DNA of 64,000 nucleotides from Isoetes taiwanensis (Eukaryota > Streptophyta > Lycopodiopsida > Isoetales > Isoetaceae), in assembly GCA_021234155.1 (NCBI GenBank), contig JAJEKV010000036.1, positions 13,285,426 through 13,349,425 of the forward strand, written 5' to 3'. The translations under genes and the position numbers were made by a program. The notes beneath the pieces are model-generated. The model did no database searches. It was not told where the DNA came from and worked only from the letters and a program-made list of their open reading frames with translations. This document shows positions 31,762-44,373 of this stretch, piece after piece (position 1 is the stretch's first letter; each line of letters opens with the position of its first letter).

Positions 31762-34216
31762 TCTTGCCCATTTTTGGCAACATGGACTAGCATCTATGTA
31801 TCAAAACTTTTGTTTCATCTATATTTCCTCTAAGGAAAAGTTCCAGGCTATTGTGATCCCATTAGAGTTTGGAAGACATTTGACCAAGTTTGGAAGGCAT
31901 TTGGGATCTCCTTTTATAGCCTAATCTTTTCCTTGAGGTAAAGCACCTTTCTAGACACATTCCCATTTGTTTAACATTTTTTCCTTTGATTTGAAGACCA
32001 GGCAAAGGCTATAGCAAGTTTATCAAGGAGCCACAAGGCATTTTACCAAAATTCAACCTTATGAAGCTTACTTGAGTTGCATTAGTAGTTTTGAAGTCAC
32101 ACACATGAGGATGCCATCTTGGAAGTGAAATGTGCTCTTATTTTAGCCTTGAAGTTTGGAAGACCCTTATAGAAGTTTGGAAGACCCTTAGGTTTTGAGC
32201 AAACTTATTTTCACTATGAGGTATGATTTGAGCATTAGAAACAATTTGAGATGAAATCAAGTGCTACAGAGGTACCCATCTTTTCTTCATTCCACTCATC
32301 TTATATCCACCTTTTTATATCCTATGAACCTTTTAAAACCTTTCTTTCACCATTTTTTCCACTTTCGAGACCTTTTCTCATCATTCCACTACCCATTTTT
32401 TTTGGTCTTACCTTCATTTGAGAATTGCCCCCTAATGACCTTGAAAACCTTCAAAGGCAAGAAAACTCTATTTTCACCCTCATTTCATCTTCCTAAACCC
32501 TCTTATAGCCTATTTACACCTTTTCCCCATTCTTTTCCCATGATTTTTCACCATCCCAAGTTGCGAGTATTCATTGACCATGGGTCAAAAGGGACCAAAA
32601 TTCAAATGTTTCAGTTTGACCTAAAATCTCTCTAGATGGAAAGTTTGGCAAAAAAGAGCTAATTTGGTCTTTTAAAATTTGGAAAAAACCCTCGGAAAGG
32701 CCTTCAAATTTGGATTCTTGGGATGCGTGCCATAAAAATAAAAAACCTATTCTAGCCTATCTACCCTATCTATTTCTACATCATTCCACGTCACCCCCAT
32801 TTTCATTCTCATTTCCACGCGGGCGCGGGGGCGGGGCCGACACGGCCGGTGTCCCCCTCTGCGTGGCACGCATTATTATTAGTTGAAATCGATTATGCCT
32901 TATATACGGGAGCCTCGGAACCATTTTAGCCTGTGGGATATATGGCATTCAAGAATTTTTTCGAGGAACCCTAAAAAATAAGGGAGCCTGCTAAATCCGG
33001 CCAATTCGTGCCTAAATTTGATTGAATCCCGCCAATTTTCACCCGAAATTATCTCCTGACTCTTTTCCGAGACCTTGGGGATCCTCTGTGGCACTTGATC
33101 CGTTAGAAATTGCTCAAATTTTGGCCTAAAATCACTCGGCCGAGCTAGCTTTTGGGAAGAACAATTCTTAAGTCAGGAATACAGATCAAATCAGCATGTC
33201 CCCTCAGAGATAGACCTCTGTGATCTTGGCGCATTCGACATTTTGATATTATCTTGTTCTGCTATGTTCAAATTGTGTTCTATTCTGCTCGAAATTGAAG
33301 ATCTACCATGGTGTGACTTGTCTGACATCAAAACGCTTCAACTGCAACTCAAGAAATTTCTTATTTTTGCTTTTTGGGTAGTTTGAGTCTTCCTAGAAGC
33401 TCAGACTGCTCTGGAATCTGCTCTCAAGCATCATTATTTGGGTAATACCTTTTAATACTATTGGACCTTTCTGTATTATCTTGCTATAATATACATTCTT
33501 TGCCTGGAAAATTATTGTCATCATTATTCATTTATCTTGTAAAATCTTGTATTGTTTGTTAAAGTTAAAAAACCAAAAGACAAAGCCAAAATATTTACTT
33601 CAAGTTATATCCCATTCAAATAGTTATATTTCATCCTCATAATGATCCTAGGAGCCTATACATCCCAAGAAAACCTATAACAAGATTTTTCTTCATAACT
33701 GTTACAGTGGTTGCCTTTTTCTTGAGGCTTTGGCTATTCTCAGAAAAAACTAAAACATCTTTTTGCTATTTAAAACTTATGCACGTGATCTAGAGACTAT
33801 TTTGAAGTTGCCTGCACAGATTTCAACTCAAAATTCCTTATCAAACTCCATCTGCAAATTTTGGCTCTCTGTTTTGGCACTGGCCAACTTTTTGACCTGA
33901 CTTTGACCTCGGTTTTCTTGACCTTCCTTTATCCAAATCAAGCCAAATTTTCACCAGGAGTTTCCTCTGATTGTTGACCATCTGTACCACCAACCAGATC
34001 CCAAAAATCTCAAAAGGTGTGTCTTCTAGGTCAGTTTTTGCTCTGACAGTTTTTTCAGTTTCAGGGACTGTAGTGATTTTGAAAAAACCAGCATTCCAAA
34101 ATGGCTTTTCTCGCTTCATATGTTAAGGATTGATCACCCTAAGTGATCTGGAGGTCCTAACCATTTTGTTTGAGCTTCCTTGAGGTTAGACTAAAATTCC
34201 AGGTTTTAGGCTAACA
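31762..34216 (+). repeat. 3' long terminal repeat
   Basis: This 2.46-kb copy aligns with the 5' LTR but lacks the 1-kb CACTA-ended insertion. It starts TCTTGCC where the 5' copy has TGTTGCC, a single-base change in the terminal dinucleotide. It ends GGCTAACA. Other differences include short insertions (for example near 31874-31888 and 31998-32014) and local clusters of substitutions around 32810-32910. Confidence 0.92.
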
Positions 34217-34655
34217 CCTATGGCCTTCATACGCAGAAATAACAGAACAAGCAACCATATATGAAAGGGCTACCTTTGTCCCAAAAAAATACCCCCCAGA
34301 TAAGTCTCCATAGAATCCACCTTTTTTATAGAAAAATAGGGGATAAAATAAATTTTTAGAATCAGGGTATTTGGCCGCAATTTCCTTTTCCTCATTTGTA
34401 AGATAATATCCTCTTGTCTTAGTGTCACAATCACCCATTCAAAAATTGAATATTCATACCTCGTTATCACTTTTAAGATAATACCCTCTTTCAGATAATA
34501 CCCTATTTCGGAGCATATCTTATTATCATTTGCAAGATAATATCCTGTTTCAAATAACATACCTTGCTATCATTTGTAAGATGATATCTATTTCAAATAG
34601 TAAGCTTCTTTAAATAATACCTTGTTATCATTTGTAAGGTAATGTTCCGTTATCA
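34217..34655. repeat. Right half of family-E repeat, then ATAATACC-type minisatellite
   Basis: It begins with the CCTAT duplication and continues the repeat interrupted at 11551, matching 3779-4110. From about 34460 it changes into degenerate repeats of a TAATACC(C/T)T(C/G)TTTC and TATCATTTGTAAGATAATA type, up to the LINE 3' end. Confidence 0.75.
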
Positions 34656-35629
34656 TTTGTAGGAAGGAAGGAAGGAAGGTATCGTCCACGGAGACCAATC
34701 GGTCTATGGGACCCAATACAAAAGCGCAGCAAGCGGATTACTACCCGGATTAAAAAACCCCCGCCCCGAAGGGTTTTCGAGGGAAAAACCGTGGCAGCAA
34801 TCAGCCTGCTGACAAACTGTTCCAATATACGAAATACAAAAACACACAAATATATACACTCATGTACCGTACCCATAGTGCCTGATCAGCGAGCAGCTAG
34901 GCAGGGGCAAAGGTGGACTCACAGATCCAGTACCTCCCGGATATGCGACCCTATGGCGCATCGACGGCGGGTGTTCATCGGCAAATGTAGGGGCAAGTCC
35001 GCCGCACTAAAGGAACGATCGCCCGGATCCGACCGAATCTGGGCAACTCGAAAGTGTGAGACTCATCCTCAATGGCACCCGCTTGACGGACGCGGACAGA
35101 GCACATCTGGCCGGGGCTCCCCAATCCACCAAAATTCTCGATCGCGGGAGATGGTGGGCACCGTATGAATGGAGGCAATGAGTCTACGCTTTTCGGCGTT
35201 TGGGAATGCGGGTAGAGCCGCGGGCCCCGAATAACGGGGGTTGATGTTCTCCTTGTAATGGGCCGCTTTTGACCTGCTCTAGAGCTGCTGGGGTCCTAGA
35301 GCTTGCCAAGGAAGCAAAGCGCCCGTGTATTCCCGCAAGCCGCCATGATCGCCCTCCGGTGTCCACCAGACGCAAGACTGCTCTCCCCGCGACGCTCCAT
35401 CCGGGCGAACCATCGATCTCTTACCCCTCCAACAGGGCCCCGAGCCGCAAGGGGCCCATTGCCACAGCCAGAAGCCGGTGCGGAGCCGAGCATCACCCAT
35501 ATTAGCCACTTTACTCAAAGTAGATGATGTGTCTATCAAGGCCGTCACTGTTGCGGCAGAATCCGTTTCCCGCAGCCGAGAATCGATAGGGGACTAAGGT
35601 TTCACCCCAAGTGCACGCACCAAAATGCC

Positions 35630-36720
35630 TTATGCACTGCTCCAAGTCATTCTAGGTCGCCAAAGAGACGACCAGGGCCCCAAACCTCGACCCCGCATGA
35701 AGGACAGTTCGACCGGGCCCAAACAGATGTGGCCGATGGCCCCAATCATAGAGCTCGGCCTCGTGATCATTGTTGACAGATGGCATAAAGCGCTTTCCGG
35801 CCTGTCACCCGTAGCGGATGGGCGTCTCCCAACAGGCGAGGAGGGGAACTCCACCCCTAGGTACTTGTAGGTGGGCATGACCTCCACGGCCGTCCTCGAT
35901 ATGTGAGTCACGTGGAGTCGTGGAGTGGCGTGAAGAGGATATGAGAACCACCACTGGTCTTGGCAGTTTCACGCCAGCATGTCATAGCACTGGCGAGGGA
36001 ATGTCTAGGGCATCCGGATGAGACCGTGATAGCTTGTGGAGTGTGGGCTAGAAGGTCAACATCGTCTCATAAATGAGCCGGGATGACCTCGTGCAAAAGT
36101 CGTATGCCATCCCCCCATGCTCAATGAAGTCGGGCTCTAATCGGGTCAATGTAGAGGCCAAAAGTGTTGGTGAGAGGGGCAGCCCCGCCGGACCCGATAC
36201 TACTAGTGAATGCTAGGCCCGTCGGTACGCATCCCGCCAAAACAACTCTCATACAGCTGTATATGGCATTCCGCATTGTGCAGCGGCAGCCCCAGCTTGA
36301 TGACGCAGATCCTAGCCTACGGCTTTTCAGGGGACCGTGACGAAAGCCTTCGCTAAGTCCACAAAACAACAATACAAGTCCTGCCGATGGTTTCGACCGT
36401 CTTCAATCGCCCCGCGGTGTAAAAATATGGTCAATCGTTGAGTGGCGGGGTCTAAAGCCCGCTTGTGTGAGGGCTCGCACATCTCTGGCCCGCCTTTGCC
36501 GGGTCAACTCGCCGCCGAGAATGCCCATAGCGGTTTGGCAAATCTTGAACCCGACCATGATCGTCCCCGGTAATTGGCGGACAAAGTGGGTCGCCCGCCT
36601 TGTGAATGGGGACAACCACGCCAGGGTTCATTGTCGGGAAACCTTCCCGCAATGCTCGTTGAATGGGGGTAGTGAGGATCGGCACTAGCGCGGCCGCCCA
36701 TTTGAGTAACTTCGCCCGCA
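35630..36720 (-). pseudogene. LINE reverse transcriptase, frameshifted
   Basis: Open segments in different minus-strand frames keep the order expected for a LINE reverse transcriptase. The first is LVPILTTPIQRALREGFPT and then VVVPIHKAGD (36452-36721), the second ALTQAGFRPRHSTIDHIF, then CCFVDLAKAF, a damaged YxDD region near 36060, and TYKYLGVEFP. At least five frame breaks separate them. It cannot yield a functional enzyme. Confidence 0.8.
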
Positions 36721-37040
36721 TACCGCCGAGGTCACCGCCTTCCCATTAGCCGACCGTTGGTGCCCTCCACAACATCCTCCTCCGCGAGAACCAATGGGGG
36801 CCATCCCGGTGGGGGTATGTGCGTCTGCGTCCCCAGTGGGTCATAGAGTCACTTTGCAAGTACCGCCCCACGCCCGTGTGATGTCCCTTGTAAGGGGGCT
36901 GGCCTTCAAGAACTCTCTGCCCAAAAGATTCGGGGGGATGAGTGTCTAGCAGGCCGAACATCTCCCCTCGTGCGGGCGAGGTACCGCTTTGTCTCCCTTC
37001 CGGATGGGCGCCGGAATCGTGGTGGCCTGCAAGCGGGTAC

Positions 37041-37690
37041 CTAGATCCAGATTGTGATGAAGCTGGCGCTTGCATTCTTTACACTCCGCATCAAACCACC
37101 GGTTACGCGGAAAGGTTGTTGTCCCTGAGCGGCTACGCAAGGGGAGGGGGAGGAGGGTCTCCCAAAACACTTGTCCGCTGCATCCCATAATAGCTCAGTC
37201 AACTGGTCTATCTGCTGCTCTAGTGTGGGGGTTCGCAGAATTGCTGGCAGGGCGTCCATGAGCATCTCGACGTAGTCCTCTGCCTGCTCATAATCAAGTC
37301 GCAACTGAGGATGGCAAGGGGCTGGCATAGTGGAGGTTCTGGCGGCTTGCCAAGCCATGTCCAAATAAAGTGGGAGGTGATCTGAGTCGATCTCCTCATC
37401 CCGACTGTCGGTGCCCACCCGGAAACGACTGATGAGATGCATATCTTGCGAAACTACGAGCACATAGTCCACCACACTAGACCCTCCCCCCTGATTGTCC
37501 TGTCTGCAGGTGCACTTGTGAGAAGCGGGCCACTGTGACAGGCCATTGCAAATTATCAAGTCAAAAATACCGCATAGCAGGAGCAACTGTCTGCCAAAGC
37601 GAGTGACCTGGCTGTCATCCGATCCTCGTGGCTAGGTTGCCTCTGCGGAGCGTAGCTGCAGGACATCGTCAGCGAGGGAGTCAAGGATAA
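37041..37690 (-). pseudogene. LINE apurinic/apyrimidinic-type endonuclease, C-terminal half
   Basis: A 181-codon open frame carries the SVVDYVLV strand and the SDHLPL motif with its catalytic Asp and His. The beginning of the domain is not present in readable form. After it, a WFDAECKECKRQL block at about 37075 is the usual linker to reverse transcriptase. In the intact element the enzyme would nick target DNA to start reverse transcription. Confidence 0.8.
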
Positions 37691-38478
37691 TACTCATCTT
37701 TCAAAAACAAATTGATAAGTAGCAAATTGATCAGAGTTAATCAATAACAAATTGATGAGATTTATCAATATTTAAGAAACACATTAACAAATAGATCAGA
37801 TTTCAAAGAAACCACGACTTCTTTGTTTTGGCGGCTTGTCAAATATTAGAATAGTAGATGTCACAGAAATATATATCTTATGACAGATGTCAAGCTGTAT
37901 AAAGATCAGGTCGAGCTGATTTATGGCATTGGTTGAAAGGCAAAAGGGACAATAGCTACATGTTGTGTTCCTAGAGGCATCTGATCGCATTAGCTAGCAT
38001 ATTCTATTATCAATGATCAGTTAGTGAAACAGATCATCTTAGCTATACTAGGCAGAATAATTTGTTTAGTCACTAATGCATCCTTCAAGATTAATACCAT
38101 ACTGCATTAGCAGAAAAGCAATATTAATAGGCTGAGCACCAGAAGACATCGAATAGCATTAGCTAGCATAATCCATTAGTGAAAACTTCCTAAATTTAAA
38201 ACATCTATGTTTACTGGATAGTGCATTTGTGCATTTTATTTCAGTAATTAACACTGGCTCTCTAGATTTCAATAATAAATAGCAGGTCTAACTACTAGTG
38301 TGCTTCAAATAGATGTCTACAAATACTGAATCCAGTTCTTATTACACTCTAGAGTTACCATAAGTATATCTAGATATACTAGACCACATGATTCCTATAA
38401 ATACATACCATATTTATATCAGATAAATGACTCTACCATCTAAGAACACCATGTCAATACGTTTGCCCTAGGGCATTA
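37691..38478. other. AT-rich intergenic DNA, nothing recognised
   Basis: The phrase ATTAGCTAGCAT(A) occurs twice (37988, 38157) and short AACAAATTGAT repeats occur near 37705-37750. No gene or element ends are visible. Confidence 0.5.
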
Positions 38479-38650
38479 TTAGAAGGAAGGAAGGAAGGAA
38501 GTATATTTTTACGTCGCACCACAAAGGCAGCGTCACGAAGGACATGCGACCACAAGTACAAAGAAAACAAAAATACATTGCATGGGCCGAAGCCCGTGAG
38601 CACCATGGCCCGGATTAAAAAACCCCACTGGGGAAAAACCGTTGCCAGAA
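38479..38650 (-). mobile_element. 5'-truncated LINE 3' end, second copy of the same family
   Basis: It begins on the plus strand with (GGAA)n and shares CCCGGATTAAAAAACCCC and GGGGAAAAACCGT with 34745-34792, in the same order and spacing. This is the 3' end of the same LINE family, cut after about 170 bp. A second independent copy with the same tail shows that the (CTTC)n end is a feature of the family. Confidence 0.8.
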
Positions 38651-41600
38651 GGATGCAACCCAGTCATGCATCTCCTGATGATCCTATAAAATTTGATATC
38701 AATGTTATGCAGCCTATCGAATTCTAGCAATTGTATCACACAAAGGTCTTAGAGACATTTTGCAGACATGCTCAGTATATTAAGGGATAGAATGAGCTTA
38801 GAGTTTAAATTTTGTGCCAAAAAAATCCTGCTGGCCATAAATCGCCAGTTTACATGTACTAGATTCGGATTCAGATTAAAAAAAAAAAAAAAACCCAGCT
38901 TATTCATCCACTTACAGATAAACAAAGAATCCATACATGTGTTTTACTCGGAGAAGATAGATAGAAGAAATCCAGGCCACAAATCTCCACTTTGCAGTTA
39001 ATAACAAGGTGCTGTGCACAGAGGGTTGCCCTCCATGGCCGGAGGGTGAAGTGGCTTAAATCATAGTTCAAAGTCATATTTTGACAATCAATTCAAAACC
39101 ATAACCCCGAACATTTAGAAACGAAATCCTCTGTAGCCAACAAACTACCTTTATCTTCCAAAATGCAGCTAAAGAGTTTAGCAACCTGTGAAATAAAGAA
39201 CCTGTGAGTTTAGATCAGCCACGCAGGGAGGGGGATTGTATAAGACACTCTACCCATGATTCGTTGTTAATAATATTGAAGAGTACGGTGAGTTTTGATC
39301 TGTTTTTTTTTAGATTTATTTTAAGTAGCTATTTGCAGGACCTGGGTTATAGCTTCTCATACCAGTTGTCGAATATATTTTGTTGTGCATTTCAATTGAT
39401 CATCTGGGCCAAGAATTGAGACCAGCAGTGACCCTTACTATATTATTATTGTGATATTCGAGTGAGGCTTATGCATTGTGGAATGCATCTACAAGTATTT
39501 CGTCTCCTTTTATGAATGAACTTTATCATGTAAAGCCCCAAGCTATGAGTTATTGTTCTTTCGTCGTAAAAGACTATGGAACGATTAAAGAAATCAAGCA
39601 AGGAAGAAAAGTTGCACTAACGTTTTTATGAAGATTACATAAGTAAATAAAGGCAAAGGAAAATTTTAGAAACAGGTAAGAGGAATAGTCACAAATTGAA
39701 AATTAAAACATAATTATCCAAGTGAATAAAGAATCAAATTTAAGCGAGCATGCCTTACAATAATACTGGCACCTTGCCTCAACTATGTAAGATGTGCACC
39801 ACAACTTCACAACATGGCTCCCTAATTTTAGGTTGCTTTGAATTCTACCTTACAAAATAGAAAAACCTAACTATTTTTCTTAGCATTGATGTGATTTTAG
39901 ATTTTAGGTTGACCATTTTAGACCCTAAATTTTCGTATCTCTATAGCTATACATGCCAGTGTGTATTTGTATCTTCACCAAGGGGCAAAAACGACTCTAG
40001 CCTGAAGCTCTTGCTCATGAATTAAAAGGGAGGGCTACCACATAAGTGAAAGCAAATGTGAAGCACAACCGGTTTTCAAGGGAAGGCCAAAACATGACGC
40101 CATGAAACAAACATGAAGCATAACCCAAACTCATTGACCTCAAGAGTCGAGTTTCCTCAAAATTACGCAAACACTTCCAAGACAGCTGGCATATGACAGG
40201 CATTTTTAAATAGGTATTATTTTCATATTGATGTCAAGTTGAGCGTACATAATTTCCCCAAACACATTGAGATATCTTGTTTTACATCGATGTTGAATTG
40301 AGCCTAAATAATTTCTGCTGAACATTTTAGGATAGATCTTGTTTCATATAATTTATCCAAACCACACAGCATGTATAGCATGTACAATGACTTAATATAA
40401 TTTACTTGCAAGGGTAAAACTCTTTGAAAGTCTTGACAAATTGCAGTACCATGTAGTAAGCTTCATCGGAAGATAACCAGCTCATCAAAATATTAGGGCA
40501 TTTCAACTCAAAACATTTTACTTTTTTTTTTTGTTAGCCTGTCTCATATACCTTGAGATTTTCTTTGGTTCTTGTCGTTAGCTCTTGGTCTTGAGTTTGC
40601 CTTGGTTGCATCGATCAAGCTAACATGTTTTGGGGGGCATTGCGAGAAAGCAACACTTTCCTAGCATAATCTTATATGTTCAGATCAAGATGATGATTGT
40701 GCAATGTGTATCTATGATAAGTGTGTTCTACGAAATATCATTTCAATTGCAAGTGGAGAATAATATGTTTAAAGAATGTTGGTGTATCAATGGTGCATAT
40801 CAGAAGGTTGTTAAAGCAAATCAAGGCAGTCATATTTTAGAGGAGGAATCTGCAAATCTAGAGCCTATTGCAGAGGTATGAAATTGTTTACATCTATACT
40901 TCTTTTGCCTGGCCAGTAAAATGAGAATGGAAGTATTCTGAATCTGCTGTGAATCTTAACTTGCTTCCTCCTGTTCCATAAAGAAGGGATAAAGAAATGG
41001 TACTAAAGCTAAGTGCCCTTGCATCTGCTAAAATATTTCCAGCATTATATCTTGCCATATTTTTATTTCTTAAAAAGAAAATCTATTAGATGCTATGAAC
41101 TTTGTGCTATTTTTATTGGCCCTGAAATTGTCTGATGATATCTAATATGCCCTTGCCTGTAAAACTTGTTCTTACTGTGACTGCATTCGAATGAAGCTAA
41201 CCCATGCCTAATATCTGTGCTTTGAAACCCTACAAAACAGAAGAAAGTCTTTCGACTCTTTATTGCTTGAGTCTGCCATATCCATAGCTGCCTGATCCAT
41301 TTTCATATCTATATCTATAGTTCGACCATATCCAACAGCTGCCTCTGCCTTCCGATACCCTAACTGCCCTGCGCACACAGCAGAGAAAAGAAGAAGAAGA
41401 ATAAAGAAAAGAAAGAATTGCTAAGCCCTGCCTATGATTCAATCGAAACCTCTGAAGCCATTTCTTGCCTAGTTCCCCCTTCTCTGCCATATCCGTTTGC
41501 TGCTAAAACCACCGTCCTTTGCCAAGTTCTCCTTTCTGCCATAGCCTGATCCATCTTGTTTCTGCCATATCCAAGAATCGTCCTAACCATCTGCCATAGC

Positions 41601-42084
41601 TGAAGAACACGAAATCATCTGATCCATCTTGTTCCTGCCATACCCTAAATCGGTTGATCCACCCTTGTTTGCCTTCCACAATGCCCTAAAGGTTCTGGTC
41701 TGCTGCTTCTGTTCCGGTTATCCATCTGCCTTCTGCAGATCCGCCATACCCTAACGGCCCAGAAAAGAAAAAGAAGGAGTCAGTTTGCCCAGTGCTGGAG
41801 TTTTGCCCAGTGCCCTTTCGCCATACCTAACAGACGCCATCGCGGGCAGAGAAAGGAAAGAAAAGGGTCGAGCTGCGCCATAGCCACGTCTGCGAAGGAA
41901 TGCGGCCTGCGAAGTTTACAGGCAGCAGCCAGTTTGGAGCAGTCACCAGCATATGCTAGGCATATGCTGGCATATACCTGGATATGCCCACATACCCACA
42001 TAAACAAGGGTTTGCCCCCCTGGGGGCAACCCAAAAAATATGCAAACTGACTTGAGTGAATATTTAGATAGTATACAACCATAA
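38651..42084. other. Intergenic DNA without a recognised gene
   Basis: Short frames only. 38877-38893 is an A-rich run. 39006-39032 contains GGTGCTGTGCACAGAGGGTTGCC, whose reverse complement resembles 3196-3222, so it is a dispersed repeat fragment. 41270-41770 is a degenerate pyrimidine-rich repeat of CTGCCATA(T/C)CC units with GATCCATCTTG. 41940-42000 has repeated GGCATATGC-like phrases. Confidence 0.5.
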
Positions 42085-42640
42085 AATTACTTTTTCTTGA
42101 AAATATCCTTTTCGTTGAAACTACCCTTTTGCTTGAAAATACACTAGTATTTATTTCAATCCTTTGTTTTATTGGTAATTCCCCTTTTACTCAATCTCAT
42201 TTTATTTGAAAATACTCTAATCATTTCGCAAATTCCCTTTTGAATCAGACCCCCCTTTTTTGAAAATACCTCAATCCATTCATAAATTTCTATTTTGAAC
42301 CAGCCCCCCTTTCTTGAAATTACCCCAATCCATTCACAAATTCCCTTTCGACTCAATCCCCCCTTTCTTGAAAATACCTCAATATGCATTTGCAGTTCCC
42401 TATTTCTACTAATTCCCCCAAAGAATATACACTTTTTGTTCAAAAATCCCCCGTTTCTACTAATCTCTCACCATATCTCACCATACGATATACCTTTTTG
42501 TTTGAGAATTCCCCATTGTAAAGAAAACAACACATTGCTCTCGAGTCCCCTGGTTCCTTAATGGGGGAATTAGTGAGCACTTTTGATGTTGTGCTATGTT
42601 TTTTGTGAGTCCCCTTGATGTGAGCACCTTTTTCGTTGTG
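42085..42640. repeat. AATTCCCC / GAAAATAC repeat family, copy 2
   Basis: Same order of degenerate units and the same closing GAGTCCCCTGGTTCCTTAATGGGGG phrase as 3230-3685, although I quote only its core. The family may be a decayed terminal part of a larger element; no ends are defined. Confidence 0.65.
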
Positions 42641-42904
42641 CTATGTTCTTTGTGATCTTTTTTGAAAAAAAAAAAGTGAATCTAGATGGCAAATGCTTTT
42701 TTCAAAATTTTGGTTGAAGGGAAAAAGTTTTAATGGAAAAATATATTCTTTTCGATGGACCATTGGTTTTATGGGCATGCGGCATTAGATATTATTGAAA
42801 AGGTCCCTTAAAAAAGGGCATCAGATATTATTGAAAAAGTAATAGATAAAATTCGAGGCTATGGCGGACGATGGTTCTAAGTACGCCCGATTTGGGTTGG
42901 CCTC

Positions 42905-43305
42905 CCGTGGAAACCCTTCCAAATTTCCATGGAAACCCTTCTAATCTTCCATGGAAACCCTTCCTATTTTCCATGGAAACCCTTCCGGCTTTCATTAAAA
43001 CCAGGAAGGGTTTCCATGGAAACCCTTCCTATTTTCCATGGAAACCCTTTCTATTTTCCATGTTTGGAAAATAGGAAGGGTTTCCATGGAAATTCGGAAG
43101 GGTTTCCCATTTGAAAATCGGAAGGTTTCATGGAAAATGGGAAGGGTTTCCATTTTTTTTAATATTTTTAATATTGACACGTACATTTATGGACCACGCC
43201 TTTCAAGACGGACGCCCCCCATTAATGGTGCACGCTCATAAATATGCACACCACCCGAGAATTCAAAATTTAATTCAAATGGAAACCCTTCCTATTTTCC
43301 AATGC
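42905..43305. repeat. Palindromic GGAAACCCTTCC array (left subterminal region)
   Basis: At least eight forward copies and several reverse copies (GGAAGGGTTTCC) lie here, alternating with ATTTTCCATGG spacers. The array folds on itself around about 43000-43070. A mirror-image set is at 47071-47142. Confidence 0.85.
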
Positions 43306-44373
43306 CTCGTTAATATGATTATTCGAAGGTTAATGTGATGAAATAGATTATTCGAAGGATGTCGTAGTAAAAAGCCATGGAGAATGTCAAAAGGTTCCTG
43401 CCGCAATTTCTTCTACATCTAATTTTTTCACGACTACTTTGTGGCATAAGGTAGAGAAGAAGGATTTGTACAAATGACAAGCCTCTTTGACTTCTCTTTG
43501 CTTTAAGAAAGAAGGTTCTTGCATCAATACCCTAAAAAATATCTTGAGGCCAACTACTAGCCCTGTTCAAATATCATTGGCATTAAGAATTGGAACACAA
43601 CTGTTGGTATTTTATTTTAAAGACTTCCAAAATAGAGTTGAAGCTTGAAATACCTCAGCATTTTGGGATTTAGATAACATTATTAGGTATGTAGAGTATG
43701 ACGAATAGGGTCTAGCCTTGCAAGTTTATGATAGCATGCCGCATGAAGGCATACGTCTAGACAATCGTGGAAAGTGAACTTTTGATCTTCTCATTGGATT
43801 CTGAAGTCCTTTTTCTTTGTTGTATTGCAAAGTTAGAATGCACACAATATCATTCAATAGTATGCAAAAAGACTAGACAGCATAAACTCCATCTTACGTT
43901 GTTTTTCAAATCCTGTTTATGGCATGTTCTTATAGAGATTCTGCTATGCAGTCTTGATAGTTTGAACATCCCAGATACTTTAAAAAGTCTGTTGTCCATG
44001 TTGTTGATTATTCAGTAATAATCTCTACAAGAGCACATCCCATCCTTGAAGTGACGGATACGATCTGTACATTTTAGCATAATTTCCCGGCCTTCAATAG
44101 CCGATATTTCTTTTGTGGCATCATGACATTCTGGGCAAATTTCAAGATTCTTTGTTACTCGAATGACAGAATGAAAAGGAGTGTTTAGAATGACCGAAAA
44201 TTTATACCCATGAAAAAGAATGATACGGATGGCCAAAATGATAGAACATAAGAGAATCGAATATTTGGAGAAAGAATTATATATGTGTAGAAAAGCATGT
44301 AGAATAGAACAGACCAAAAATCCAAATTAAACCACTACTTATAATCTGTTTAAGTCCATTCCTTATAACTAGC

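Larger units (their letters stand above)
11552..34216 (+). mobile_element. Ty3/gypsy LTR retrotransposon (Tat-like) with two nested insertions
   Basis: Long terminal repeats at 11552-15003 and 31762-34216 flank the coding region and run TGTTGCC...GGCTAACA. Perfect 5-bp duplications CCTAT lie outside (11547-11551 and 34217-34221). The family-E paralogue at 3686-4110 shows what the locus looked like before insertion. A primer site follows the 5' LTR. The domain order is Gag, protease, extra RNase H, reverse transcriptase, resident RNase H, integrase with a C-terminal GPY/F module. Integrase after reverse transcriptase places it in Ty3/gypsy; the second RNase H and DGGSS-type protease point to the Tat group. 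The element is 22.7 kb because it contains a 10.8-kb element in its coding region and a 1-kb element in its 5' LTR. Many frameshifts make it non-autonomous. Confidence 0.93.
34656..37690 (-). mobile_element. Decayed LINE (non-LTR retrotransposon) with (CTTC)n 3' tail
   Basis: On the minus strand the order is endonuclease, reverse transcriptase, then a 3' untranslated region. Endonuclease C-terminal blocks are visible in 37041-37586: GGGSSVVDYVLVVSQDM and DSDHLPLYLDM, the conserved DY and SDH motifs of AP-type endonucleases. Reverse transcriptase follows with TQAGFRPRHSTIDHIF at about 36430, CCFVDLAKAF at about 36360, a YxDD-region sequence at about 36060 that carries a one-base deletion, and TYKYLGVEFP at about 35860. 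The 3' end is a plus-strand (GGAA)n, that is (CTTC)n on the element strand, not poly(A). The 5' end is missing or unrecognised. GC content is higher than in the flanks. The clade is not assigned. Confidence 0.85.

Noticed and set aside
39006-39032. A gene fragment suggested by a phrase shared with 3196-3222
   Set aside because: It is a short shared repeat in both places, without coding potential.
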